From NCBI RefSeq assembly GCF_019802345.1, contig NZ_JAINDZ010000022.1, forward strand, positions 16,945 through 80,944: DNA of 64,000 bases, written 5' to 3'. The translations under genes were made by a program, and so were the position numbers. This document shows positions 55,289 through 63,069 of this stretch, piece by piece (within the stretch, counting starts at the first letter, position 1; every line of letters starts with the position of its first letter). A model generated the notes under the pieces. That model made no database searches. It saw nothing but the letters and a program-made list of their open reading frames with translations, and was not told where the DNA came from. This DNA comes from Methylosinus sp. Sm6. GTDB taxonomy: Bacteria > Pseudomonadota > Alphaproteobacteria > Rhizobiales > Beijerinckiaceae.

Positions 55289-56683
55289 ATGCGCGCGAGA
55301 GAGACCCGCCGTTTCGTCTTCAGCCTTTGCGCCTGCCTCGCCGTCGCGGCGGCCGAGGCGGCGCCGTCGGTGGTAATCGACGTGGCCTCGGGACAGATCC
55401 TCGAGCAGGAGCAGCCGACGCAGTCCTGGTATCCCGCTTCGCTCACCAAGCTCATGACCGTCTATGTGGCGCTCGACGCGGTCCGCTCCGGGCGCCTCTC
55501 CTATGACACGCCGCTCGTCGTCTCGCCGCGCGCCGTTTCCATGGCGCCCTCCAAAATGGGCTTTCCGCCCGGCTCCGAGGTGACGCTGCGCCACGCTTTG
55601 GTGATGCTGATGGTGAAATCGGCCAATGACGTCGCCGTCACCATAGCGGAAGGGGTCTCCGGCTCGGTCGAGGGCTTCGCCGACGAGATGAACCGCGCCT
55701 CGGCCAAGCTCGGGATGCGCGAATCCTATTGGGTCAATCCCAACGGCCTGCCGGACGAGCGGCAGGTGACCTCGGCCCGCGATCTCGCCCTCCTCGGCCG
55801 CGCGCTGCTCGTCGAATTTCCGGAATCGGCCGGCTTCTTCAACATCGGCGCGATGAAGTTCGGCAACCAGATTCACCCGACCCACAACGGCCTGCTCGGC
55901 CGCTATCCCGGCGCCGACGGCATGAAGACCGGCTTCACCTGCCCCGCCGGCTATAATCTGGTGGCGAGCGCCACCCATGGCGGGCAAAAGCTCATCGCCG
56001 TCGTGCTCGGCGCCCCTTCGGCGGCGGCGCGCACCGCCAAGGCGGCCGCGCTGCTCGACAAGGCCTTCACCAGCGGCTCGCCGTCGGGTGCGCTCGCCTC
56101 GCTGCCGACCTTCGGCGTTGCCGCGGCGCCGGACATGCGCGACAGCGTCTGCCGCCACCGCGGCAAGGCCAGCGCCGAATATATGGCCGAGGTCGAGGAT
56201 ATGACCATCGCCATTCCGCTCGAGAACGGCGCGACCGGGGCGGTCGATGTGAAGACCATCGCGCAATTGCCGCGGCCGCGCTTCGAGCCGACGCCGGTTC
56301 GGCTGGGCCGCGAGCCGGGCTATGAAGGGCCGGTCGCCGGCCCGCGCGATCCAGGCTCGCCGGTCGGCTCGCCCTCCACCATCACCGCCTTCGCGCCCGA
56401 GAAGCCGGCCCTCCGTCCCTCGCCGATCGGCCGGCCGGCGCCGGACGCGCTCTCGCTGCGCCGCCCCGCCGGGCGCAAGGCCGTCGCCCACGCCCCCGCC
56501 GCCCACCCGTCCGCCGCCAAGCCCTCTGCAGCCAAGCCCTCTGCAGCCAAGCCGTCCGCAGCGAAGCCCTCCGCCGCCAAGCACCATTCGCCCGCGGCCA
56601 AGGCGCGCCCCGTCAAGGCCATCGCCACCAAGGCCGAAAAGCGCGCGGTCGGCGACAATGAGCCGAAGAAATCCGAACGATGA
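55289..56683 (+). CDS. dac: D-alanyl-D-alanine carboxypeptidase (DacA type) with repeat tail
   Basis: 464 aa from ATG 55289 (AGAGGGAC upstream). Signal peptide RRFVFSLCACLAVAAAEAAP, then PBP motifs SLTKLM (Ser51), SAN in MVKSANDVAV, and KTG in GMKTGFTCPAG. Low-molecular-weight PBP trimming pentapeptides in the periplasm. The C-terminal 100 residues are Pro/Ala/Lys-rich with five copies of SAAKP (15-bp repeats at about 56508-56582), a likely flexible cell-wall-binding tail. ATGA overlap with the COG0523 gene. Confidence 0.93.
   Translation: MRARETRRFVFSLCACLAVAAAEAAPSVVIDVASGQILEQEQPTQSWYPASLTKLMTVYVALDAVRSGRLSYDTPLVVSPRAVSMAPSKMGFPPGSEVTLRHALVMLMVKSANDVAVTIAEGVSGSVEGFADEMNRASAKLGMRESYWVNPNGLPDERQVTSARDLALLGRALLVEFPESAGFFNIGAMKFGNQIHPTHNGLLGRYPGADGMKTGFTCPAGYNLVASATHGGQKLIAVVLGAPSAAARTAKAAALLDKAFTSGSPSGALASLPTFGVAAAPDMRDSVCRHRGKASAEYMAEVEDMTIAIPLENGATGAVDVKTIAQLPRPRFEPTPVRLGREPGYEGPVAGPRDPGSPVGSPSTITAFAPEKPALRPSPIGRPAPDALSLRRPAGRKAVAHAPAAHPSAAKPSAAKPSAAKPSAAKPSAAKHHSPAAKARPVKAIATKAEKRAVGDNEPKKSER
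56508..56582. repeat. 15-bp coding tandem repeat (SAAKP), about five copies
   Basis: TCTGCAGCCAAGCCC-type units with silent variation, inside the carboxypeptidase tail. Copy number may differ between strains. Confidence 0.85.
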
Positions 56684-57852
56684 CAGATAGCTCCTTGCGC
56701 GAGCGCCGGCCGCCGCCGCCTGTTCCGCTCACCATCCTCACCGGCTTCCTCGGCGCCGGCAAGACCACGCTGCTCAATCGCCTGCTCGCCGCGCCGGAGC
56801 TCGCCGACACGCTCGTGCTCATCAATGAGTTCGGCGAGGTCGGCATCGATCATCTGCTCGTCGAGAGCGTCGAAGGCGACATGCTGGTGATGAGCTCGGG
56901 CTGCGTCTGCTGCACGATCCGCGGCGATCTCGTCGCCGCGCTCGAGGATGCGCTGCGCAAGCTCGACAATGGCCGCATCCGCCCGTTCCGCCGCGTCGTG
57001 CTGGAGACGACCGGGCTCGCCGATCCGGCGCCGATCCTCCACACCATCATGTCCCACCCTTATCTCATTCTGCGCTACAGGCTGGACGGGGTGGTGACGC
57101 TCATCGACGCGGTCAATGGCGCGGCGACGCTCGATGCGCATGAGGAGGCGGTGAAGCAGGCCGCGGTCGCCGACCGGCTGGTCATCGCCAAGACCGACAC
57201 GCCAGAAGGCGAAGCGCGCCTCGCCGCGCTCGACGAGCGGCTCGCGCGGCTCAATCCGGCCGCGCGCCGACTCGTCGCCGCGCGCGGCGAGGCTAGCGCC
57301 GCCGCCCTGCTCGACTGCGGGCTCTATGATGCTTCGGGCAAGATTCCGCAGGTCGCGCGCTGGCTCAACGACGAGGCGGTGGCCGCCGCGCATGAGCATG
57401 GGCGCCATCGCCACGATCACGACCATCACCATCACGATCAGGCGCACGGCCATGGCGATGTGAACCGCCATGACGATCACATCCGCGCCTTCTGCGTGGC
57501 GAGCGAGACGCCGCTCGCGCCGCAGGCCTTCGACATGTTCGTCGAGATATTGCGCCAGGCGCACGGCCCCAAGCTTCTGCGCGTGAAGGGAATCGTCGGG
57601 CTCACCGACGATCCCGAGCGGCCCGTCGTCATTCATGGCGTGCAGCACATGTTCCATCCGCCGCATCGCCTCGCCGGCTGGCCGGACGCCGACCGCCGCA
57701 CGCGCCTCGTCTTCATCGTCGAGGACCTCGACGAGAGCTTCGTCTCGAAGCTCTATGCCGCCGTGGCCGGCGTTCCGGCGCCGGACGTCCCCGACGCCGC
57801 CGCCCTCGCCGATAATCCGCTTGCTCCGAAAAAGGCGGGACTGCTACGCTGA
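56680..57852 (+). CDS. COG0523 (CobW/G3E) GTPase with His-rich loop
   Basis: 390 aa starting within the stop of the carboxypeptidase gene. GFLGAGKTTLLNRLL (Walker A), LINEFGEVGIDHLL, SSGCVCCTIRGDL (CxCC metal motif), IAKTDTPEGEARL in place of NKxD, and a His-rich loop (HEHGRHRHDHDHHHHDQAHG near residues 239-258). Metal-chaperone GTPase for zinc or cobalt. The CobW C-terminal domain with HGVQHMFHPPHRLAGWP follows. Confidence 0.93.
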   Translation: MTDSSLRERRPPPPVPLTILTGFLGAGKTTLLNRLLAAPELADTLVLINEFGEVGIDHLLVESVEGDMLVMSSGCVCCTIRGDLVAALEDALRKLDNGRIRPFRRVVLETTGLADPAPILHTIMSHPYLILRYRLDGVVTLIDAVNGAATLDAHEEAVKQAAVADRLVIAKTDTPEGEARLAALDERLARLNPAARRLVAARGEASAAALLDCGLYDASGKIPQVARWLNDEAVAAAHEHGRHRHDHDHHHHDQAHGHGDVNRHDDHIRAFCVASETPLAPQAFDMFVEILRQAHGPKLLRVKGIVGLTDDPERPVVIHGVQHMFHPPHRLAGWPDADRRTRLVFIVEDLDESFVSKLYAAVAGVPAPDVPDAAALADNPLAPKKAGLLR

Positions 57853-57879
57853 CGCCGTCGCAAACAAACATGTGCTGAA

Positions 57880-58449
57880 ATGGCGAAGATGTGCGCTGCG
57901 GTCGAACCGCAGCATCGCGAGTTCATTCTCGCTCAAAAAATCTTCTTCGTCGCTTCCGCGGCGCCCGGCGCGCGCGTCAATCTCTCGCCCAAGAACGCGG
58001 ACGCCCTGCGCCTTCTCGATGCGCATGGCGCCGTCTACATCGACCGCACCGGCAGCGGCAATGAGACCGCCGCGCATCTTCGTGCGGACGGACGCCTCAC
58101 CTTCATGTTCTGCGCCTTCGAGGGCGCGCCGCTGATCCTGCGCCTCTATGGGCGCGGCGAGGCGCTGGCGCGCGGCGGCGTCTCCTACGCCCGCCTGCTG
58201 CGCGAGGCTTACGGCGGGAGAGAGCCGCCGGGCGCGCGGCAGATGATCCGGCTTCATATCGACTCCGTCCAGACCTCCTGCGGCTATGCCGTGCCCCTCT
58301 ACGACTATGCCGGCGAGCGCGACAGGCTGGACAAATGGGCGCTCGCCAAGGGCGAGGCCGCGCTCGAAGACTATCGGCGCGAGAAGAACCGGCACAGCAT
58401 CGACGGACTGCCGACGGGCCTGCTCGAGGACGAGGACACGTCCGTTTGA
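57880..58449 (+). CDS. PPOX-family (pyridoxamine 5'-phosphate oxidase-like) flavoprotein
   Basis: 189 aa: QKIFFVASAAPGARVNLSPKN, VYIDRTGSGNETAAHLRADG RLTFMFCAFEGAPLILRLYG, QTSCGYAVPLYDY. The split-barrel pattern of FMN-binding pyridoxamine-phosphate-oxidase-related proteins. Substrate unknown. 27 bp after the GTPase gene; overlaps the ComF start. Confidence 0.88.
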   Translation: MAKMCAAVEPQHREFILAQKIFFVASAAPGARVNLSPKNADALRLLDAHGAVYIDRTGSGNETAAHLRADGRLTFMFCAFEGAPLILRLYGRGEALARGGVSYARLLREAYGGREPPGARQMIRLHIDSVQTSCGYAVPLYDYAGERDRLDKWALAKGEAALEDYRREKNRHSIDGLPTGLLEDEDTSV

Positions 58450-59195
58450 CGCCACTCCCCGCCCTCCTCCGCTCAATGGGCGCGCGCCTGCTCGACATCG
58501 TCTATCCGCCCGTCTGCCTCGTCTGCCGCGAGGCGGTCGCGACCCATGATTCGCTTTGCCCTGCCTGCTGGGGCGCGATGGGCTTCATCGAGCGGCCCTA
58601 TTGCGAGCGGCTGGGCCTGCCTTTCGATCGCGACCTCGGCGCCGGCGCCGTCTCGCTCGCCGCCGGCGCCGATCCGCCGGTCTTCGCCAGAGCGCGCGCC
58701 GTCGCGCGCTATGACAGCGACAAGGCGCGCAGCCTCGCGCATCGGCTGAAATATTACGACCGGATGGAGCTGGCGGAGCCGCTCGGCCGCTGGATGGCGC
58801 GCGCCGGCGCCGAGCTGCTGACGGAGGCCGACCTCCTCGTTCCGATCCCGCTGCACCGGCTGCGGCTGGTCTCGCGCCGCTTCAACCAATCGGCGGCGCT
58901 GGCGCGCGTTGTCTCGCGCGAGAGCGCCGTGCCGCTGGAGACCATGGTTCTGGAGCGCGTGAAGCCGACGCCGCCGCAGGTCGGCCTGTCGCGCACGCAG
59001 CGCGCCGCCAATATGCAGGGAGCCTTCCGGCTGAACGCCGAGAAGGCCGCCGCCGTCCACGGCCGCAATATCGTGCTGGTCGACGATGTGCTCACCACCG
59101 GCGCCACAGTGAACGCCGCGGCCCGCGTCTTGCTGCGGGCGCGGGCGGCGCGCGTCGACGTGCTGGTGTTCGCGCGCGTCGTCGAGGCCGCCTGA
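58446..59195 (+). CDS. comF: ComF-family phosphoribosyltransferase
   Basis: 249 aa from a TTG at 58446 overlapping the stop of the PPOX gene (TTGA); ATG 58476 is an alternative. N-terminal zinc finger CLVCREAV...SLCPACW, then LVPIPLHRLRLVSRRFNQSAALA and the PRPP motif IVLVDDVLTTGATV. ComF proteins act in DNA uptake or repair. Confidence 0.92.
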   Translation: MTPLPALLRSMGARLLDIVYPPVCLVCREAVATHDSLCPACWGAMGFIERPYCERLGLPFDRDLGAGAVSLAAGADPPVFARARAVARYDSDKARSLAHRLKYYDRMELAEPLGRWMARAGAELLTEADLLVPIPLHRLRLVSRRFNQSAALARVVSRESAVPLETMVLERVKPTPPQVGLSRTQRAANMQGAFRLNAEKAAAVHGRNIVLVDDVLTTGATVNAAARVLLRARAARVDVLVFARVVEAA

Positions 59196-59258
59196 GGCGC
59201 GCGGCGTTGAAATCGCGCCCGCAGCGCATATAAGAGCGCGGGAGGTCATGGAGCCGTC

Positions 59259-59531
59259 ATGCCGCAGATCGTCATCTACACCACCTCCACCTGCCCCTAT
59301 TGCCGCGCGGCCAAGCAGCTGCTCGAGCTGAAGAAGGCCGCCTATCGGGAGATTTCCGTGGACGGCGATCCGGCCGGACGCGCCGAGATGAGCCGCCTCG
59401 CGGAAGGACGCCACACCGTGCCGCAAATCTTCATCGACGGACGGCCGATCGGCGGCTGCGACGATCTCTATGCGCTGGAGTCGGCCGGCGAGCTCGACGG
59501 GCTGCTGGCGGCGAGCGAGAAAGCCTCGTGA
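59259..59531 (+). CDS. grxC: glutaredoxin 3
   Basis: 90 aa, IYTTSTCPYCRAAKQLLELK with the CPYC dithiol centre, TVPQIFIDGRPIGGCDDLYAL with the cis-Pro and GG glutathione-binding sites. Cytoplasmic redoxin. Last chromosomal gene before the prophage. Confidence 0.97.
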   Translation: MPQIVIYTTSTCPYCRAAKQLLELKKAAYREISVDGDPAGRAEMSRLAEGRHTVPQIFIDGRPIGGCDDLYALESAGELDGLLAASEKAS

Positions 59532-59908
59532 TCTGTTCGTCGCTCCGCTGCGCCGCGACGCTTGCATGACGGCGAGGCCGAGACGCGGATCATTCGCGGG
59601 GCCCTCGCTCGAGGCCCCTAGAGCGCCGCGGACAGCTGCTGTGACGCGACAGATCAGATGGCACAGGCGGGAGTTGCCGGGATCGACCGGGATCTCGCGG
59701 GACCGCCCTAAAGAAACTGGGCGAGTCCGGGCGGCGACGTGATCATCATGGCCGAAGCGCCGCGACAGATCAAATGGCACAAAACCGGGCGGCGTCCCCG
59801 CGGCAAGGCCTTGAAACATCGGCGTGGCGTCTGCGCCTGTCGGCGCGAACTGTCCAGTCGACGAGCGCCGCGGCTTTAGCGGCCGATCGGCGAAAAGCCC
59901 AGGATGCT
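59532..59908. other. 377-bp gap, probable prophage left end
   Basis: No supported gene. Holds a GC-rich hairpin (GGGGCC...GGCCCC, 59598-59618) 3' of grxC, and two near-identical 21-bp sites at 59645 and 59761. A short frame at 59750 spans the second site and is probably chance. Confidence 0.5.
59640..59781 (+). other. candidate Mu-like phage left end with two transposase sites
   Basis: CGCGACAGATCAGATGGCAC at 59645-59664 and CGCGACAGATCAAATGGCAC at 59761-59780 differ in one base and lie 116 bp apart. In phage Mu the left end starts with TG and carries repeated 22-bp MuA sites about 105 bp apart. Here TGTGACGCGACAG at 59640 would be the terminal TG with site 1 at about +6. No right end is in the window to confirm it. 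Confidence 0.4.
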
Positions 59909-60136
59909 TTAGGCGTGGAGCGCGGCGGCCGATCTCGGCGAGGACCACCGAACAGTCAACTGCGCGAGGCTGCCGATGCGCATTCGAAGAGGCAGCGGGA
60001 CTCGGGCGGGCGACCGCATTTGCGATCGAGTCGAGGGGTCGCGATAGCCTGGACCACCGCGACAGTCGCAGCCGGAGCAGCTTTGGGCAAAGGCTTGGTC
60101 AGCAAAAATCAGGACTATTGCCAGCAAGAACCTCAC
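59909..60136 (-). pseudogene. small secreted Cys-rich protein, probably frameshifted
   Basis: 75 codons from GTG 60136, which overlaps the stop of the upstream gene (GTGA). Signal peptide MRFLLAIVLIFADQAFAQ, then SCSGCDCRGGPGYRDPST. After that the frame gives low-quality sequence, whereas one base over it reads LDRKCGRPPESRCLFECA and ends soon after, the Cys pattern normally following GCxCRGGPGYR. So a frameshift near 60040 is likely. Confidence 0.5.
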
Positions 60137-60792
60137 GAGCGGCCTTTCTTCGCCGATCTCTCAACCGGCTTAGCCGCCGGCGCGATGCCAAAGACAATCG
60201 ATTCACGAGAGGTGTTGCACTGAAGAGCGCCGCCGACGAGGGGCAGTTCGATGGTTTGAAGAGATCGGCTCTTGAGCGCCCCTTCCTGACAAGCGGCCGC
60301 ACGGTCTTCGATTTCGGATTGTCGAGCGCTGACGACTGCGGCGCCGAGCGCGCCGAGCAAGACGAAGAACTCTCGCGGCGGCATGGCGCTAGCCGAGTAA
60401 GACGCGGTAGCGCCCGGCCATTTTCCACATGCGATCACGAAATTCGCATCGACAATCGGCGAGCGGAAAAAGACATGCTCACTCGATCGGCGCTCGATCG
60501 TAAGATCAGACAGGCGGATCGCCTTTGCGATCATAACGTCGCAGGCTGACTTTTGCTCTTCTGTGAAGCTCTCACCGAACACGGGAGGGGTCCATCGCTC
60601 CGGCTCCGGCGTCGACTTTCCATGCGTCAATATATCCGCGGTGGACGGGCTCTCGCCGGTGAAGATCTCCTTGGCGGCGGGAGCGCGTGCGTGCGGAATA
60701 ACAGTCGAGGGAGCAGGCGCTTTATTAGCCAGGGCGACGACAAAGAATGCCGCTACGGCGATGAGTGGAGCGACTTTGAAAAGACCAGCCAT
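60133..60792 (-). CDS. secreted or membrane-anchored protein of unknown function
   Basis: 219 aa with an N-terminal hydrophobic segment (KVAPLIAVAAFFVVALANK). Contains SFTEEQKSACDVMIAKAIRLSDLTIERRSSEHVFFRSPIVDANFVIACG and a second hydrophobic stretch (REFFVLLGALGAAVV). Three Cys residues. Family not recognised. Coupled to the Cys-rich gene; 8 bp from the repressor gene, all minus strand, so it may be a prophage moron (extra gene). Confidence 0.7.
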   Translation of the reverse strand: MAGLFKVAPLIAVAAFFVVALANKAPAPSTVIPHARAPAAKEIFTGESPSTADILTHGKSTPEPERWTPPVFGESFTEEQKSACDVMIAKAIRLSDLTIERRSSEHVFFRSPIVDANFVIACGKWPGATASYSASAMPPREFFVLLGALGAAVVSARQSEIEDRAAACQEGALKSRSLQTIELPLVGGALQCNTSRESIVFGIAPAAKPVERSAKKGRS

Positions 60793-60800
60793 AGAAGCCC

Positions 60801-61694
60801 CTACAAACGATTATCCCACCAAATCACGCGACCTTCGATCTTGATATCGGCCTCACTCAAAATCTCCGCCTCATAGGCCGGATGGTCGCTGAGAGCAAAC
60901 AGCAGCCCTTTGGTCTTGTCTCTCCGCAGATGTTTCACCCGCAGCTCGTCGCCGCGTGAAAATACATAAATATCGGGATGAGACCAGGGCGACTCGGCCT
61001 TGGGCGGCGGAAACCGAAGCCTCACGTCTCCTTCGTCGACGAGCAGCAGGGCTCCGTTCTTGATGGTCGGCTCCATGCTGTCGCCCCTGGCGCGAAGAAA
61101 CGAGAGCTTCGCACTAGTCGCTCCGAGCTTCTGCAGCATCCATCTCGGAAAGGGCAGCATGGCGTCCACCGTGAAGCCATGATTGACCGCGCCGGCCCCG
61201 GCCGAGGCATGAACGTCCAGCCGCCGAACGGGCTTGAACATGATAGATGACGACATCTTGCCGATGTCGCGCCTTGTCGCCGGCGAAGGCGAAGGATCAT
61301 CCGAAAGCCCGAGCAGAAACTCCATCGAGACGTGAAATTTCTCGGTCAGCGCCAGCAAAAGCGCCGGGTCGGGCTCCTCTTTTTCCGCGTCCAGATGCTT
61401 CTGCGCGTCGGCCAAAGAAGGGAAGCTTCCGACGAGCGTGCGAAGTTGCGCATCGCTGGGAGCGCCGCCGACGTCGGCGTCGAGGGACAGAAAAAAAGAC
61501 AAAGGTCGGCCGGTGAGCCGGCCGAGTTCGACCAATTCCGGCACCGTCGGAGAGGTCTTGCCGTCGATCCAGCGCTGCAAGGTCGAGCGACTGAAGCGGC
61601 CTCCGGTCGACTCCTCCAATGCCAAAGCCCTCGATCGCCCGCCGATCGCTTCTTCGATGCGCTCGCGCATGAAGGCGACGGGATCACCAGGCAT
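60801..61694 (-). CDS. phage repressor, S24/LexA-like
   Basis: 297 aa from ATG 61694. N-terminal HTH (GGRFSRSTLQRWIDGKTSPTVPELVELGRLTG), linker, then an S24 peptidase-type domain: ASAGAGAVNHG (self-cleavage Ala-Gly), FLRARGDSMEPTIKNGALLLVD (catalytic Ser), DIYVFSRGDELRVKHLRRD (catalytic Lys). Self-cleavage on DNA damage would induce the phage. Transcribed leftward, as Mu c is. Confidence 0.92.
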   Translation of the reverse strand: MPGDPVAFMRERIEEAIGGRSRALALEESTGGRFSRSTLQRWIDGKTSPTVPELVELGRLTGRPLSFFLSLDADVGGAPSDAQLRTLVGSFPSLADAQKHLDAEKEEPDPALLLALTEKFHVSMEFLLGLSDDPSPSPATRRDIGKMSSSIMFKPVRRLDVHASAGAGAVNHGFTVDAMLPFPRWMLQKLGATSAKLSFLRARGDSMEPTIKNGALLLVDEGDVRLRFPPPKAESPWSHPDIYVFSRGDELRVKHLRRDKTKGLLFALSDHPAYEAEILSEADIKIEGRVIWWDNRL

Positions 61695-61791
61695 GACCAA
61701 CCAAAAAACTGACCATTTCTGAGCACTGCGCCGCATTGAGCCTTGACGCGTGTGAGCAAAAACGACCACTATGCAACCAAGAATGATTTGG

Positions 61792-61811
61792 GGTGTTCAA
61801 ATATGAACACC
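61792..61811. promoter_or_regulatory. operator palindrome between repressor and ner
   Basis: GGTGTTCA-AATA-TGAACACC: perfect eight-base arms, 21 bp before the ner start and 98 bp from the repressor start. Expected binding site for the repressor or Ner. Confidence 0.7.
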
Positions 61812-61831
61812 GTCCCTTTTGGAGTAGGCCG

Positions 61832-62140
61832 TTGTTAGACGCAGCAACCAAGGACGGCTGGCACAGAGCCGATATTCTCGCGGCCGTGCGCAAGCGTGGC
61901 TCGACTCTCGCCGAGATCGCACGAAGCGCGGGGCTGAAGCGGCAGTCGATGTATTGGGCGATGATCACGCCGCATCCGCGCGCAAATCTCGCGATCGCGG
62001 CGTTTCTGGGCGTTCCCGCCTCGTCCCTGTGGCCGCAATGGTTCTCCGAAGACGGCACGCTGATCTCCAAGACCCCGACGCCGCTTCCGCGGCTGCGCGC
62101 CGAGCCTATCCCGCAGGCATCCCCCGCGTCGAGCCCCTGA
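61832..62140 (+). CDS. ner: Ner-like DNA-binding regulator
   Basis: 102 aa from TTG 61832 with GGAG seven bases before; the longer ATG frame would include the operator. DGWHRADILAAVRKRGSTLAEIARSAGLKRQSMYWAM and FLGVPASSLWPQWF is the Ner/Nlp family (Mu Ner turns down early and c transcription). Next gene 77 bp downstream. Confidence 0.88.
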   Translation: MLDAATKDGWHRADILAAVRKRGSTLAEIARSAGLKRQSMYWAMITPHPRANLAIAAFLGVPASSLWPQWFSEDGTLISKTPTPLPRLRAEPIPQASPASSP

Positions 62141-62217
62141 CAAGCCCGTAATCGACGATTGGTCAACCGCGTCCGCCCGCGTGCCGAGTCCCGTTCAAAG
62201 CCCTTTCAGAGGCCGCA

Positions 62218-63069
62218 ATGACACAGACCATCCGTATAGACGAGATCGACGATCTCGATCGGCTGCGCCCGGTCGATCCGGACAACGCCGCCTGGATCGC
62301 AACGTCGATCGAAACCAAAGGATTGATGCAGCCCATCGTCGTTCGCCGAGTTGGCGACGGCTACAAACTGATCGCGGGCGCGCATCGCCTCGCGGCTCTG
62401 AAGCTGCTCGGATGGGAGACCGTCACGATCGGCGAGCACGTCCTGATCCGCGAAGAGATCAGCGACGCCACGGCCCGCATTTCCGAGATCGATGAAAATC
62501 TCGCGCGTCGAGACCTCAACAAGCTCGATCGTATCATCTTCATCGCAGAGCGCAAGAAGCTCTACCTCGCCGAGCATCCCGAGACGAGGAATGGCGGAGA
62601 TCGTAAGTCGGACAAATTCAAAGAGAAAATCAGATTGCAAACATTGCAATCTGGTCCGTTCGATCGTTCTCCTCGCTTCACCGACGAGGTCGCCGAGCGC
62701 GTCGGACTGTCCAAGCGCATTATCGATCTCGCCTGCCAGCTCGCGGAAAAGCTCGATAGCGCCGCGCTCGAGACGCTGCGTGGAACGTCGCTCGAAGATA
62801 ATCAAAATGAGCTGATCCAGCTCTCCGAGACGGAACCGGAAGAGCAGCGCGCCATAGCGAACCTCATCAAAGCTGGCGAGGCGAAATCCGTCGTTCAAGC
62901 CAAGATCGCCGCGGGTCTCGCCAAGGCGCCGACGGTTGATCCGCAGGCGCGTGTGCTCACGGCGCTGCTGGAGAACTGGGACAAGGCCACCAAACAGACC
63001 CGCGCGGCTTTCCTCAAGTCTATCGGCGCCGAAATCGCCAAGAAGCGCGCTGAGGCGCTGGGCGACTGA
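62218..63069 (+). CDS. ParB-like nuclease-domain protein of Mu-like phage
   Basis: 283 aa: IDDLDRLRPVDPDNAAWIATSIETKGLMQPIVVRR, DGYKLIAGAHRLAALKLLGW, the ParB/Srx fold with GxHR. RISEIDENLARRDLNKLDR and a central HTH (TDEVAERVGLSKRIIDLA). Mu-like phages of alphaproteobacteria have this gene between ner and transposase A. Its last codon overlaps the next start (TGATG). Confidence 0.9.
   Translation: MTQTIRIDEIDDLDRLRPVDPDNAAWIATSIETKGLMQPIVVRRVGDGYKLIAGAHRLAALKLLGWETVTIGEHVLIREEISDATARISEIDENLARRDLNKLDRIIFIAERKKLYLAEHPETRNGGDRKSDKFKEKIRLQTLQSGPFDRSPRFTDEVAERVGLSKRIIDLACQLAEKLDSAALETLRGTSLEDNQNELIQLSETEPEEQRAIANLIKAGEAKSVVQAKIAAGLAKAPTVDPQARVLTALLENWDKATKQTRAAFLKSIGAEIAKKRAEALGD

Noticed and set aside
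59750..59884. Small frame encoding MAEAPRQIKWHKTGRRPRG
   Set aside because: It covers a candidate transposase site; the similar nucleotide sequence at 59645 is not in an equivalent frame, so the repeat is more likely a DNA site than a coding repeat.
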